From: Leptolyngbya sp. SIOISBB
GTDB lineage: Bacteria > Cyanobacteriota > Cyanobacteriia > Phormidesmidales > Phormidesmidaceae
NCBI GenBank assembly: GCA_010671905.1
Contig: JAAHII010000001.1
Span: 4,774,001 to 4,838,000, forward strand
Reading direction: 5' to 3'
Length of the DNA: 64,000 nucleotides
The notes under the pieces were generated by a model that was not told the origin of the DNA, did no database searches, and saw only the letters and a list, made by a program, of their open reading frames with translations. The position numbers and the translations under genes are program-made. Below are positions 45,778-55,555 of the stretch, piece by piece (positions within the stretch are counted from its first letter, which is position 1; every line of letters starts with the position of its first letter).

Positions 45778-47505
45778 ATGGTGGATGTAGGCGATTGGAT
45801 CCGGGGTGTCTGCTCCGGGGTGGGGAAGCGAGGACAACAAGCGATCTCCTTGACTGGGATCGGGCTCTGGGCTGCGGCAATGCCAGCTCATAGTGCCGAG
45901 GAACTCATCATCAGCTATGGCATTCTTGAGCGCACTATCCCAATTGAAGATTTGGAAGCTTTTGCCCAAGGGCAAGGGTTAAGCACACAACTTTCTGCTT
46001 ATGCCAGTTACGTTAACTTGACTGAAGAGGAGTTGGCGGTACTGCAGTCCATTTTGACAGAGCGAGCGGAACTGAGTCCGACGGATGTATCGCAGTTTCT
46101 AAACACGACTCAGGGCACCACGTTACTCCAGCTCTTGGGTGACATCGTGCAAACGCCCGCCCGGCAACCGGGATTTTTGGCGATTCGGGCCGGTGTTATA
46201 TTGGCGGCTGCCGATGAAGCTGAAGGCTTGACGCTCATCAATTTTTTGAAAAAATATCCTACCCCAGGCATTCGCATTGACCTCGCCGAAGGGCTAGAAG
46301 TCGCCAGCGCCGTTTTCGAAATGCTGGATGATACTGAGCGAGCATTTGCATTAGTGCATGCGTTGGCGGCAGAGGCGGCTCAGCAAGCTTCTCCGGAGGA
46401 GATCGCCGCCGCCCAACAGCTACAACAATTCATTTTTGAGCTACCTCGATTCAGGGTTACCCAAGAACTGATACAACTGCCAGGGCGGCAGGTGGAAGCA
46501 ACTCTGTTTTTACCGCAGCCACGATTATCGAACCAAGCTTTACCAGATGACATGCCCGTGATTGTGATCTCTCATGGGTTGGGCGATGTGCGCACGAGTT
46601 ATGACTATTTGGCCAATTTTTTGGCTGAGCGCGGTTTTGCGGTTGTGTCTTTAGATCATCCTGGTAGTAATAGCGAGCAAATTGCTCAATTGTTGTCGGG
46701 GTTGTCTCCAGAACTGATTAACGATCGCGAATTTGCCAATCGGCCTCTAGATGTATCGGCCCTGCTCGATGAATTGGAGCGACTAGCGGCGAGGCGACCC
46801 GATTTGCGCGATCGCCTCGACACCAATAATGTGGGGGTGATCGGTCACTCCTTTGGCGGATACACGGCGTTGGCGCTAGGAGGCGCTAGCTACAGTGTCG
46901 AAACCTTACTGAATGCCTGTACGCCCCAGCCCGATTATCTCAACCCCTCTTTATTGCTGCAGTGTCAGGCCACTGAATTGGTCATAGAGGCACCGGATTT
47001 GCGAGACGATCGCGTGCAGGCAATTTTGGCGGTTAACCCAGTTGGGCGAGCGGTCTTTGGCCCTGCGGGCTTTGCGAATATTGCGGTGCCGACGATGATG
47101 TTTGGTTCTACTGCTGACACTGTTGCCCCCGCGCTGCCAGAACAAATTGAGCCTTTCACCTGGCTACAAACGCCAGATCGCTATTTAGTGCTGGTCAGTG
47201 ACACTACTCATTTCTCCGTCATTGATTGGGACACTGAGGGCGAAGCGCTGATTCCAGTACCAGAGGAGCTTTTGGGCGCAAGTCCGGAGGTGGCCCAAGA
47301 CTATCTTCAAACCTTGTCGTTGGTGTTTATGTTCCGCTACCTCCGTCAAGACCCACGCTATGACGCAGCTCTGACGGCCCAATTTATGGAAAATGCCGTT
47401 GTGCAGTCGCCTCTTGCACCCCTCAGCTTGATCAATAATCTTCGCTCTGAAGCGCTAGAGCAGGCAATTAATGGGGATGAGTTCATTAGCGATCGCCAAC
47501 CATAA
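45778..47505 (+). CDS. DUF1400-type alpha/beta hydrolase, copy 1
   Basis: Encodes 575 residues. An N-terminal segment (about 15-40) is hydrophobic and may be a signal sequence (SLTGIGLWAAAMPAHSAEEL). A helical DUF1400-like domain follows (about 45-230), then an alpha/beta hydrolase (VIVISHGLGDVRTSYDYLANF, nucleophile motif GHSFGG, acid ADTVAP, His DTTHFSV). The two-domain layout matches a cyanobacteria-specific hydrolase family of unknown substrate, likely exported. A close paralog lies at 49380. Confidence 0.85.
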   Translation: MVDVGDWIRGVCSGVGKRGQQAISLTGIGLWAAAMPAHSAEELIISYGILERTIPIEDLEAFAQGQGLSTQLSAYASYVNLTEEELAVLQSILTERAELSPTDVSQFLNTTQGTTLLQLLGDIVQTPARQPGFLAIRAGVILAAADEAEGLTLINFLKKYPTPGIRIDLAEGLEVASAVFEMLDDTERAFALVHALAAEAAQQASPEEIAAAQQLQQFIFELPRFRVTQELIQLPGRQVEATLFLPQPRLSNQALPDDMPVIVISHGLGDVRTSYDYLANFLAERGFAVVSLDHPGSNSEQIAQLLSGLSPELINDREFANRPLDVSALLDELERLAARRPDLRDRLDTNNVGVIGHSFGGYTALALGGASYSVETLLNACTPQPDYLNPSLLLQCQATELVIEAPDLRDDRVQAILAVNPVGRAVFGPAGFANIAVPTMMFGSTADTVAPALPEQIEPFTWLQTPDRYLVLVSDTTHFSVIDWDTEGEALIPVPEELLGASPEVAQDYLQTLSLVFMFRYLRQDPRYDAALTAQFMENAVVQSPLAPLSLINNLRSEALEQAINGDEFISDRQP

Positions 47506-47572
47506 TGTGGCTGGTGGCTGAGGGGGAAATCAGTCAATCAAGCTCTAGACAGATTAAGCCAGTTGCCTAACC

Positions 47573-47590
47573 AGCCAGCCGCAGCTGGCT
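47573..47590 (+). terminator. Stem-loop after hydrolase 1
   Basis: 7-bp perfect stem AGCCAGC/GCTGGCT with a CGCA loop, 68 bp past the gene. There is no U-run; a weak terminator candidate. Confidence 0.35.
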
Positions 47591-47802
47591 CAGGTCTCCC
47601 TAGATTGTTGCCACTGCTTTCTGGCAGGCTCTTCCACGCTGCATTCCGACCTCCACATGCCGCATTCCGCTATGGGAGCAACAATGTCATGGCATCGCTA
47701 GTGAGCTGGCAATTTCGATGTCAGCCGTGCTGAAGGGATAAAACAGACCACAGACTGTAAACGCAGGAAGCAAAGCCCTGGGACCTAAGGTGCGTAACAA
47801 GT
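47591..47802. other. Gap with dispersed repeat copy 2
   Basis: Includes 47640-47676, the inverted copy of the short repeat at 9599 (GCATTCCGACCTCCACATGC). No gene seen. Confidence 0.4.
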
Positions 47803-47844
47803 CGCCCTGACAATCTCTTCCCCAGTCTGATGATTGTCAGGGCG
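47803..47844 (-). terminator. Stem-loop after the DUF7219 gene
   Basis: 13-bp perfect stem CGCCCTGACAATC/GATTGTCAGGGCG with a 16-base loop, starting 15 bp past the leftward gene's stop at 47859. There is no strong U-run. Confidence 0.55.
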
Positions 47845-47858
47845 AGCGGTCACGTTAC

Positions 47859-48131
47859 TCAGTCGGCGAGGTCGTCTGGTCCAATTTCAGGTGGTGGGGT
47901 ATCGAGCAGATTTTTTTTTGATAGTTTGAGTTGCTTCCATAACTGCTTGATTTCATGATATGCATCCTCTGCGTCAATTTTGCCCCCGGTTTCCAAGTTG
48001 CAAAGGTATGAAACGCGCTGAGCAAACTCTTGTAAGTTGGCGTTAAACGTTAGATTGGGTAGCGTGGGCTTTCCCCAATAGGTGCTCCGGGGCGTTAGAA
48101 AATCGTCCTTAGAAGAGGAGTTATTGGGCAT
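47859..48131 (-). CDS. DUF7219-family conserved cyanobacterial protein
   Basis: Encodes 90 residues, soluble and helical. The patterns NLTFNANLQEFAQRVSYLCN and AYHEIKQLWKQLKLSKKNLL, with polar ends, match a small cyanobacterial family of unknown role that I recall as DUF7219. It lies between the two large hydrolase genes on the opposite strand. Confidence 0.72.
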   Translation of the reverse strand: MPNNSSSKDDFLTPRSTYWGKPTLPNLTFNANLQEFAQRVSYLCNLETGGKIDAEDAYHEIKQLWKQLKLSKKNLLDTPPPEIGPDDLAD

Positions 48132-48558
48132 GGTGAAAAACCAGATAATGGCCTTTGAAAAACCGGGGCTGTTGCAATCGAGGGATGACCGGATTCAAAG
48201 AGCCTTAACTTTCATCAGGACTCTCAAAAATTGATTTATCCCAGGAATGAGCAACGCCAGAAAAACCGAGCGGCGAACAATTCAATCTACGGAGAACCAG
48301 GGCACTAGGGCTACTACCAAAATCTCATTAAGACCGAGAAGGTGTATGCTTGCCCAAAAGTATAACGAGAGCGCTCTTTAATCAGAGTAGCAAGTCTTTT
48401 CAGAGTAAGCTTACCCACCTTGGGGAAAGGGTTAGCTGTTAGCCAATCTTCGCCTTGCTTGGGCTCGCCAAGACAAGAACTCTCTGTTGACCAACCATTG
48501 CTCCTAAAGGGAGGCTCTCTAGCGCTTTAGTAATGAGCATTTTGATGGGCGATGCGAT
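48132..48558. other. Non-coding gap
   Basis: Lies between two leftward genes. No ORF, RNA gene or strong hairpin was recognised. Confidence 0.4.
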
Positions 48559-49050
48559 TTATTGAGAGAGAAAAGTCTGAGTTTGGGCGATCGCTGCTTC
48601 GACAGTTGAAGCGATCGCAATCGGTGTGGTTGATAGCGTGGATAACATTTCGGCAATCTCAGGGTGAATATTGAGCAAAATCAGAGGCTTGCCGAGTTTT
48701 AGAGCTAAGGCCATTTCGGCAAGTGTGCCGGGGCCTAGGCCACAGGCAATGACGACATGGCTGGAAAGGACATTGATGACGTTGCGACCTTGCCCCATGC
48801 CCGTAACAATCGCAATATCTACAGCTGCTGACATCTGAGTATCGTCGGCATCCGGCAAAATTCCGACTACCCAACCGTTGCTCGCTTGGGCACCGGTGCT
48901 GGCTGCTGCCATCACGCCCACTGCCCGGCCGCCCGTCAGTAAGCCCCAGCCCTGCTGGGCGATCGCCTGCCCCAACGTATACGCGGTCATGTTTTCGTCG
49001 ACTGTGGCACTTTCACCAGGCCCCATGACGCCAATTAAGATTCTTGCCAT
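48559..49050 (-). CDS. SLOG/LOG-like Rossmann protein (TIGR00725 type)
   Basis: Encodes 163 residues. The motifs LLTGGRAVGVMAAASTGA and CGLGPGTLAEMALALKLGKP match the nucleotide-binding fold shared by LOG (lysine-decarboxylase-like) and DprA-like proteins. TIGR00725-type proteins are of unclear substrate; a role in nucleotide or cytokinin-like processing is inference from the fold. Leftward, next to hydrolase 2, which diverges. Confidence 0.85.
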   Translation of the reverse strand: MARILIGVMGPGESATVDENMTAYTLGQAIAQQGWGLLTGGRAVGVMAAASTGAQASNGWVVGILPDADDTQMSAAVDIAIVTGMGQGRNVINVLSSHVVIACGLGPGTLAEMALALKLGKPLILLNIHPEIAEMLSTLSTTPIAIASTVEAAIAQTQTFLSQ

Positions 49051-49370
49051 TTGTGTGTTGATATTGACTGCAAGGGCACGTTAAAGGCAAGAAAATCTCA
49101 ATCACATTCACGTATGAGTCCCCTAGATCCCCCAAGACTGATAGTGGTCATATGGGTGAAACTGCAGGGGAATCTTCGTTCGCTGCAGTTTCCTTAGTTA
49201 GGCGGAAAGTTGTCAAAGGACACGGGGCGAGATAAGGCCCCCAAGAGGGCTGTGGCAGAATTTTGGTTGGCAACAAAATTTGACATTCGACCTCCTCTCA
49301 AACCTAGACCGTATCTATTAGATTAGGTTAACGCTTTGTTTACGATGAGTGTTTTGCTCAGTTCGTTTCG
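49051..49370. other. Divergent non-coding region
   Basis: Intergenic between the SLOG gene (leftward) and hydrolase 2 (rightward). No clear -35/-10 pair could be chosen with confidence. Confidence 0.35.
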
Positions 49371-49379
49371 TTGATTTTG

Positions 49380-51266
49380 ATGCGCCAAGGCTTACTCGCT
49401 ATTTTTGGAAAGGTCGCTAGAACCCGTTACTGGCATTTTGGTCTGGGGTTACTAAGTGGGGGGACGATTGCAACGAGTGCTCCACCGAGTCTGGCGGTCA
49501 ACATCATTAACGTAGAGTTTGGCCCAGTGCAAACGCGCGCACAGGTCGATGACCTCGCTACCTTTGCGCAAACAGGGCAGATCTCGCCTCAGTTAGAGCC
49601 CTACCAGTCTTTATTGACACCGGCCATGCGCCAATCGCTGCAACGTCACCTCAATGTCGAACCGAGTGTGCGCGATCGCTTTGTTCAAGACTTGATGGGG
49701 ACAGCAAAAGGGCGGCCATTTGTGACCATGCTTTCTCAGGTTGCCCCTGACCTGACGCCCGCCATGATTCAAGCGGCACTACAAACAGCCGAGGAAAGCC
49801 CCCATGGCGTGACCGCTATTACGTTATTACAAGCGTTGCCTGGGGAGACCCTGACCCTTGATGGCATGGCCTTGGTGCGGTTGCTCTCTCAGTTGGGGTT
49901 GTCTCGGCTAGAGCAAACAGCGCTGAGCCGCGTGCTGGATCAAGAGTTGACTGGTCGAGGGGCGTTGACGTTGGCGAGTGATTTCGAGCCATCGGTACCG
50001 GGTCCCCACGTCCCCGAACGGTGGTCAGTGTCCTTTCGCGATCATGAGCGCGATCGCGTCATTCCCATTGATTTGTATTGGTCCGATTCGACCAGCGGGC
50101 CAATGGTCGTGCTCTCCCACGGTTTTGGCGCTGACCGCTATTTTCTGCGTTATCTGGCAGAGCACTTAGCGTCCCACGGTTTTACCGTGGTTGCCCTCGA
50201 ACATCCAGGCAGTAATGTGGATGCTCTGATCCGTCAGGAAGGGGCAATTTTACCGGCCGAGGAGTTTGTCGAGCGTCCTCAGGATGTCAGTTTTATCCTC
50301 GATCGCTTGGCCGATCTCAATGAGCATTCCTTTTTTCTCCGCGATCGCCTGCGTATGGATTCGATTACCTTGATCGGCCATTCCCTGGGCGGTTATACGG
50401 GCTTAGTGCTAGCGGGGGCAAAGGTGGACCCGATTACGCTCGCTAACTTTTGTGCGACTTTAGAGGTCGGGGCCTCGACTCCGGCCGAGTGGTTTCAGTG
50501 TGCGGCTGCAGAAGCCGAGTTTCCCGCCGAAAGTCTGGCAGATTCGCGGATCACTCAACTAGTCTTGATGAATCCCTTAGCGGGGCAGCTGTTTGGCAGT
50601 GCAGGCTTGCGTCCCGTTAAATTGCCGACGCTGGTGGTGACCAGTACTAGTGATGGCATTGCCTCGGTGTCTGAGCAACAGCTCAGCCCTTTTAACCAAC
50701 TCGCGGGGCCACGCTCACTAGTGGCGATTATTGGTGGCACCCACCTGAGTGTGGGTGACCCGGACAACATTAATCCGGCCCTGACTCAGGTGCCCTTTAT
50801 GCCTGAACACGGGGCTGCTAAAACCGCACCTTTGCGGACCTATCTCAATGGCCTAGTGCTGAGTTTTGCGATGCAGCAGACGCCTCAAGCAGGGCGCTAC
50901 CAACCTTTTTTGAGTGCTGAATATGCGGCACAATTTTCTACCCAGGAATTGCCGCTGCGGTTTAGCGATCGCCTCCCCGCCAGTGTTGATCGCTGGTTAA
51001 CGACGCGCGATCGCTTAGCTCCCCGACTCACCCCGACGCTCAAAAGAATTGCTTCAGTGATGCATTTAGAACTGATTGACGTGCAGCATCGGATCGCTAA
51101 CTGGCGACAAGATACCGTGGCGCAGTTGCCCATTCGGCCGATTGATCTAGCTGCTAGAATCTCGCCTCGACCCCACGCTCCCTTTCAAACAGCGACCCAA
51201 CCGCTTACTCGTGAGTTCGACCGTCCGGCAGAATCGCCCCCGTCAGCACCGCATTCCGCAAATTGA
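49380..51266 (+). CDS. DUF1400-type alpha/beta hydrolase, copy 2
   Basis: Encodes about 628 residues from ATG 49380 (TTG at 49371 is an alternative). It has the same architecture as the 45778 gene: hydrophobic leader, helical DUF1400-like domain, then a hydrolase (VVLSHGFGADRYFLRYLAEHL, GHSLGG nucleophile, SDGIAS acid, GGTHLSV His). A C-terminal basic, low-complexity tail of about 90 residues is extra. It overlaps the convergent pentapeptide gene by 62 bp at the 3' end. Substrate unknown. Confidence 0.85.
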   Translation: MRQGLLAIFGKVARTRYWHFGLGLLSGGTIATSAPPSLAVNIINVEFGPVQTRAQVDDLATFAQTGQISPQLEPYQSLLTPAMRQSLQRHLNVEPSVRDRFVQDLMGTAKGRPFVTMLSQVAPDLTPAMIQAALQTAEESPHGVTAITLLQALPGETLTLDGMALVRLLSQLGLSRLEQTALSRVLDQELTGRGALTLASDFEPSVPGPHVPERWSVSFRDHERDRVIPIDLYWSDSTSGPMVVLSHGFGADRYFLRYLAEHLASHGFTVVALEHPGSNVDALIRQEGAILPAEEFVERPQDVSFILDRLADLNEHSFFLRDRLRMDSITLIGHSLGGYTGLVLAGAKVDPITLANFCATLEVGASTPAEWFQCAAAEAEFPAESLADSRITQLVLMNPLAGQLFGSAGLRPVKLPTLVVTSTSDGIASVSEQQLSPFNQLAGPRSLVAIIGGTHLSVGDPDNINPALTQVPFMPEHGAAKTAPLRTYLNGLVLSFAMQQTPQAGRYQPFLSAEYAAQFSTQELPLRFSDRLPASVDRWLTTRDRLAPRLTPTLKRIASVMHLELIDVQHRIANWRQDTVAQLPIRPIDLAARISPRPHAPFQTATQPLTREFDRPAESPPSAPHSAN

Positions 51267-52044
51267 CATAGTCCATACTGGCACTAATCATTACGGCATC
51301 ATTCAGAGTGGCACCGCTCAAATTTGACCAACTCAGTTTGGCTCGATAAAAGGTGGCGCCGCGCAATTCTGCTCCCCGTAGAGAACTCCAGCTTAAGTTG
51401 GCACCGCGTAAGTTGGCCTGTACTAGATGGGCATTGACTAGGGTGCTGCCCTGGAGTTTACTGCGACTCAGATCCGCACCTCCCAGATCGGCATTGTCTA
51501 GATTGGCACCACTGAGCGATGCGGCTGATAAATTGGCCCCCGTGAGCAACGCCCCCGTCAAGATCGCGTTGGCAAAACTTGCCCCTTCCAGTTTGGCCAG
51601 GGTCAAATCGGCCTCAATCAAATGGCAGCGATTGAGTGCCGAATGAGATAAGTTTGCTTCGCGTAGTTGCGCTCCATCGAGAACGGCTTCGTTTAAATTA
51701 GCGTCTTGAATTTTGGCCTTATTTAAAATTGCCTTAGTCAGGTTAGTGCCTCGGATCCCTGCTTCGTTGAGGTTCACCTCCGTGAGGTCAGAATGGGCCA
51801 AATCAGCGCCGATCAAATTGGCAAGTTCTAGATGGGCGTTCTGCAAATTGCTCTTTTCGAGTAGGGCTTCTCGAAGATTCGCCCCTTTTAAGTCACAGCC
51901 TGAGAGGTTCGCGCCATGCAAGACTGCTTGACGCAAATTGATATCTCGAAGGTTCTCATTTCTTAGATTGATGCCCTTTAAATTTGCGCCGCGAAAATCC
52001 CGTTCTCCTGAGGCATACCGTGTCGTGACTTCATTCGCATCCAT
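51205..52044 (-). CDS. Pentapeptide repeat protein
   Basis: Encodes 279 residues, almost wholly A(D/N)LXX pentapeptide repeats forming a right-handed beta-helix (GANLKGINLRNENLRDINLR... through LRGANLSWSSLRGAELRGAT). Such proteins are abundant in cyanobacteria and may act in protein-protein contacts or transport; the role here is unknown. The start MDANEVTTRYASGERDFRGA is clear. Its 3' end overlaps hydrolase 2 by 62 bp on the other strand. Confidence 0.88.
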   Translation of the reverse strand: MDANEVTTRYASGERDFRGANLKGINLRNENLRDINLRQAVLHGANLSGCDLKGANLREALLEKSNLQNAHLELANLIGADLAHSDLTEVNLNEAGIRGTNLTKAILNKAKIQDANLNEAVLDGAQLREANLSHSALNRCHLIEADLTLAKLEGASFANAILTGALLTGANLSAASLSGANLDNADLGGADLSRSKLQGSTLVNAHLVQANLRGANLSWSSLRGAELRGATFYRAKLSWSNLSGATLNDAVMISASMDYVNLRNAVLTGAILPDGRTHE

Positions 52045-52677
52045 TTAATCGAAACCTTAACGCGGGAACCTATTAGCTATATTCTCGTTGGGTGAAGTCT
52101 ATGATCAATCACACATGCTGCTTGGCTGGGGTCAGTGACGATGTCAAAGGTGTCAGTAACTTCCTTGCAACGGGTTAAGACAGGGGGCAAAAACCTATAG
52201 TTGGCTAATCTTAACGCGATTTCTTTGATCGACTCCACTTCCATTGAAAAATCGCGACTCCCCAAAAATTCTTAGAATGTTGCAGTGGGAGCAGGCTTTA
52301 CTGCTGACACTATTGTTCCCTGGGGTTTTCGAGAGCGATCGCTCCGGCACATCGTTCACGCAGCGTCCTGAAGGATCCCTCGCAAATCGCATTGCGTGAT
52401 CGATGCTGTGCGTCTGCGAGGTGTGAGCCCGCCAAAATGATGGGCGCTCACGCTGGCTCGAAGGTAAATGGTTGGTCAAGCCTATGGTTTTGCCCTGTTA
52501 TCCATATATGGATTTATGGATTTACAGAACTTTGTCTTGAACCCCTCTCTTGCAAGGCGAGGATCAGCCAGCAAAATCGGCGTTTTTATGATGGGTCAGT
52601 GATTGAGTCTATGCCTTGTGTAAAGAGGGATTCGATAGGATTAGGGAGCATTTTTAGTACAGGCGGACGAGGTAGTC
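52045..52677. other. Non-coding gap upstream of ilvD
   Basis: About 630 bp. Frames of up to 98 codons here show no protein-like pattern. The ilvD promoter presumably lies at the right end, but no convincing -35/-10 pair was identified. Confidence 0.4.
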
Positions 52678-54725
52678 ATGTCAGATAACCGTAGAAGTCA
52701 GGTCGTGACCCAAGGGGTACAGCGCACTCCCAACCGAGCGATGTTGCGGGCTGTGGGATTTGGCGACAATGACTTTACCAAGCCAATTATTGGTGTTGCC
52801 AATGGCTTCAGCACGATCACCCCTTGCAACATGGGCATTGACGATCTCGCTAAGCGAGCCGAAGGTGGCATTCGACAAGCGGGTGGCATGCCGCAGTTGT
52901 TTGGCACCATCACCATTAGTGATGGCATTTCTATGGGGACTGAGGGGATGAAATATTCCCTCGTATCTCGTGAGGTGATTGCCGATTCCATCGAGACGGT
53001 CTGTAACGGTCAGAGCATGGACGGGGTGATTGCGATCGGCGGCTGTGATAAAAACATGCCGGGTGCGATGTTGGCCATGTGTCGGTTGAATATTCCCTCG
53101 ATTTTTGTCTACGGCGGCACCATTAAGCCTGGCCACTACAAAGGCGAAGATCTGACCGTCGTCAGCGCGTTTGAAGCGGTGGGTGAGTACAGTGCTGGCA
53201 AAATTGATGAAGAAAGACTCCTCGGAGTTGAGCGCAATGCTTGTCCCGGTTCAGGTTCTTGCGGGGGCATGTACACCGCTAACACGATGTCCTCCGCGTT
53301 TGAAGCGATGGGCATGAGCCTGATGTACTCTTCGACCATGGCAGCAGAAGATGCCGAAAAGGCCGAGAGTGCGGAAAAGTCAGCCCAGGTCTTGGTGGAA
53401 GCTATTCGTCAGCAAATTTTGCCACGTCAGATTCTGACTCGCAAGGCGTTTGAAAATGCGCTATCCGTCATTATGGCGGTGGGTGGTTCCACTAATTCGG
53501 TACTGCATATGTTGGCGATCGCTAACGCGATCGGCGTAGATTTGACCATCGACGATTTTGAAACCATTCGTCGTCGGGTGCCCGTGCTCTGCGATCTGAA
53601 ACCTTCTGGTCACTACGTTGCCACCGACTTCCACCAGGCCGGCGGCGTGCCCCAAGTGATGAAAATGTTGCTGAGCAAAGGGCTGCTGCATGGTGACGCC
53701 CTCACGATCACTGGGCAAACGGTTGAAGAGTTGCTCGCTGATATTCCCGAAACACCTCGCGCTGATCAAGACGTGATTCGGACCTATTCTCAGCGTCAGA
53801 TTCTGACTCGCAAGGCGTTTGAAAATGCGCTATCCGTCATTATGGCGGTGGGTGGTTCCACTAATTCGGTACTGCATATGTTAACGCGATCGGCGTAGAT
53901 TTGACCATCGACGATTTTGAAACCATTCGTCGTCGGGTGCCCGTGCTCTGCGATCTGAAACCTTCTGGTCACTACGTTGCCACCGACTTCCACCAGGCCG
54001 GCGGCGTGCCCCAAGTGATGAAAATGTTGCTGAGCAAAGGGCTGCTGCATGGTGACGCCCTCACGATCACTGGGCAAACGGTTGAAGAGTTGCTCGCTGA
54101 TATTCCCGAAACACCTCGCGCTGATCAAGACGTGATTCGGACCTTTGATAACCCCATGTATCCCCAAGGGCATCTGGGTATTCTCAAAGGCAACTTGGCG
54201 GCTGAGGGCGCGGTGGCTAAGCTCACCGGCATCAAAAAGCGCCAGATCACTGGCCCCGCCCGCGTCTTTGAATCAGAAGAAGAATGTCTGCGGGCTATTC
54301 TCGACAAGCAAATTGTGGCTGGTGACATTGTGGTGGTGCGCTACGAAGGTCCCAAAGGTGGCCCTGGCATGCGGGAAATGCTGGCTCCGACTTCGGCCAT
54401 TATTGGTGCGGGATTGGGTGACTCTGTGGGGTTGATTACGGATGGGCGCTTTTCGGGGGGGACCTATGGCATGGTGGTCGGTCACGTAGCGCCAGAGGCG
54501 GCAGTCGGTGGCGCGATCGCTCTCGTGCAAGAGGGTGACCCCATCACCATTGACGCCGACCATAACCTGCTGCAGATCAACGTCTCTGACGAAGAATTGG
54601 CGCAGCGTCGTGCTGCCTGGCAACCCCGCAAGCCCAACTACACTCGGGGCGTGCTGGGCAAGTATGCCAAGCTAGTTTCCACCAGCAGTCGTGGCGCGGT
54701 GACCGATCTGGACTTGTTTGAGTAA
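52678..54725 (+). CDS. ilvD: Dihydroxy-acid dehydratase with internal duplication and frame break
   Basis: Fe-S enzyme of branched-chain amino acid synthesis. It starts [20 protein letters not shown] at 52678 and carries cluster cysteines ([25 protein letters not shown]). A 361-bp segment (53425-53785), encoding about 120 residues from [12 protein letters not shown] to ADQDVIRT, is repeated at 53794-54144. The second copy lacks 10 bp (GGCGATCGCT), so the frame ends at 53898 and reopens at 53901. Without the repeat the gene would read through as one normal enzyme of about 561 residues. Whether this is real or an assembly error is discussed in the findings. Confidence 0.92.
53425..53785. repeat. 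Tandem repeat in ilvD, unit 1
   Basis: 361-bp unit, identical to the second copy except for a 10-bp stretch. Confidence 0.95.
53794..54144. repeat. Tandem repeat in ilvD, unit 2
   Basis: Second copy at an offset of 369 bp, after the 8-bp filler ATTCTCAG. It lacks the 10 bases GGCGATCGCT, a HIP1-containing segment. Confidence 0.95.
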
Positions 54726-54781
54726 GTTCCTTAACTCAGCATCGCGATCGCGCTGTTGAGTCTGAAATAGGACATCAAAAG

Positions 54782-54822
54782 CGCTTGCATGGTTCACCAA
54801 AATAGACTGTGCAAGCGTTTTT
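54782..54822 (+). terminator. Intrinsic terminator of ilvD
   Basis: 8-bp stem CGCTTGCA/TGCAAGCG (54782-54789, 54810-54817) followed by T5. It lies 57 bp past the ilvD stop. Confidence 0.72.
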
Positions 54823-54906
54823 GTTGAATTCACTCTATGTTCTCAGCTATTCGCTGTTCGCTATATTAGCGGTGGTTGCATACTGTGAGCAGTCAGGAGA
54901 CTTGTC

Positions 54907-55545
54907 ATGACCGCCACCCTCGTCACACCTAGCAATTTAATGGTGCTGCACGGTGTTCATTGGGCGACCTACCAAGCGCTCATCCATGATTTGGAGGCTG
55001 AGCCCAACAAACGCCTCACCTACAGTCAAGGAACCCTCGAAATTATGGTGCCGCTGCCGCCTCACGAACGGTACAAAAGCCTGATGGGGCGCTTAGTCGA
55101 AGTCACTACGGAAGAAACGGTTACCGAAATTGCCAGCTTGGGCTCTACCACTTGGAGTCGCGAAGATCTACAAAAGGGCCTGGAAGCAGATGAGTGCTTC
55201 TACATCCAAAATGAGCAGGCTGTACGGAATAAGGATGTCATTGATTTGACGGTTGACCCACCGCCAGATCTTGCGATCGAGGTGGATAATACCCAAAGTT
55301 CACTCAATCGGTTAGAAATTTATGCCGCGATCGAGGTGCCAGAAGTTTGGCGCTTTGATGGCAAATTGATGACCATTTATCGCCTTATTGAGGGGCAATA
55401 CCAGCCGCAAGAGGTTTCAGCAGCCTTGCCCCTGTTGAAACGCGCTGATATTTTGCAGTTTTTACAGAAGAGCCAAACGATGGGTGAAACGACTTGGGTG
55501 AGAGAGTTTCGCCAGTGGGTCAGGAGACAAATTTCTGCCTCTTGA
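54907..55545 (+). CDS. Uma2-family endonuclease-like protein, copy 1
   Basis: Encodes 212 residues. The Uma2 (DUF820) restriction-endonuclease-like domain: KRLTYSQGTLEIMVPLPPHE, ECFYIQNEQAVRN, and the PDLAIEV block with IYAAIEVPEVWRF. The D and E of the PD-ExK core are visible; the Lys position is not certain. Uma2 proteins are numerous in cyanobacteria and of unproven role. First gene of a local cluster with NACHT and further Uma2 genes. Confidence 0.9.
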   Translation: MTATLVTPSNLMVLHGVHWATYQALIHDLEAEPNKRLTYSQGTLEIMVPLPPHERYKSLMGRLVEVTTEETVTEIASLGSTTWSREDLQKGLEADECFYIQNEQAVRNKDVIDLTVDPPPDLAIEVDNTQSSLNRLEIYAAIEVPEVWRFDGKLMTIYRLIEGQYQPQEVSAALPLLKRADILQFLQKSQTMGETTWVREFRQWVRRQISAS

Positions 55546-55555
55546 ATGCTGGCTA

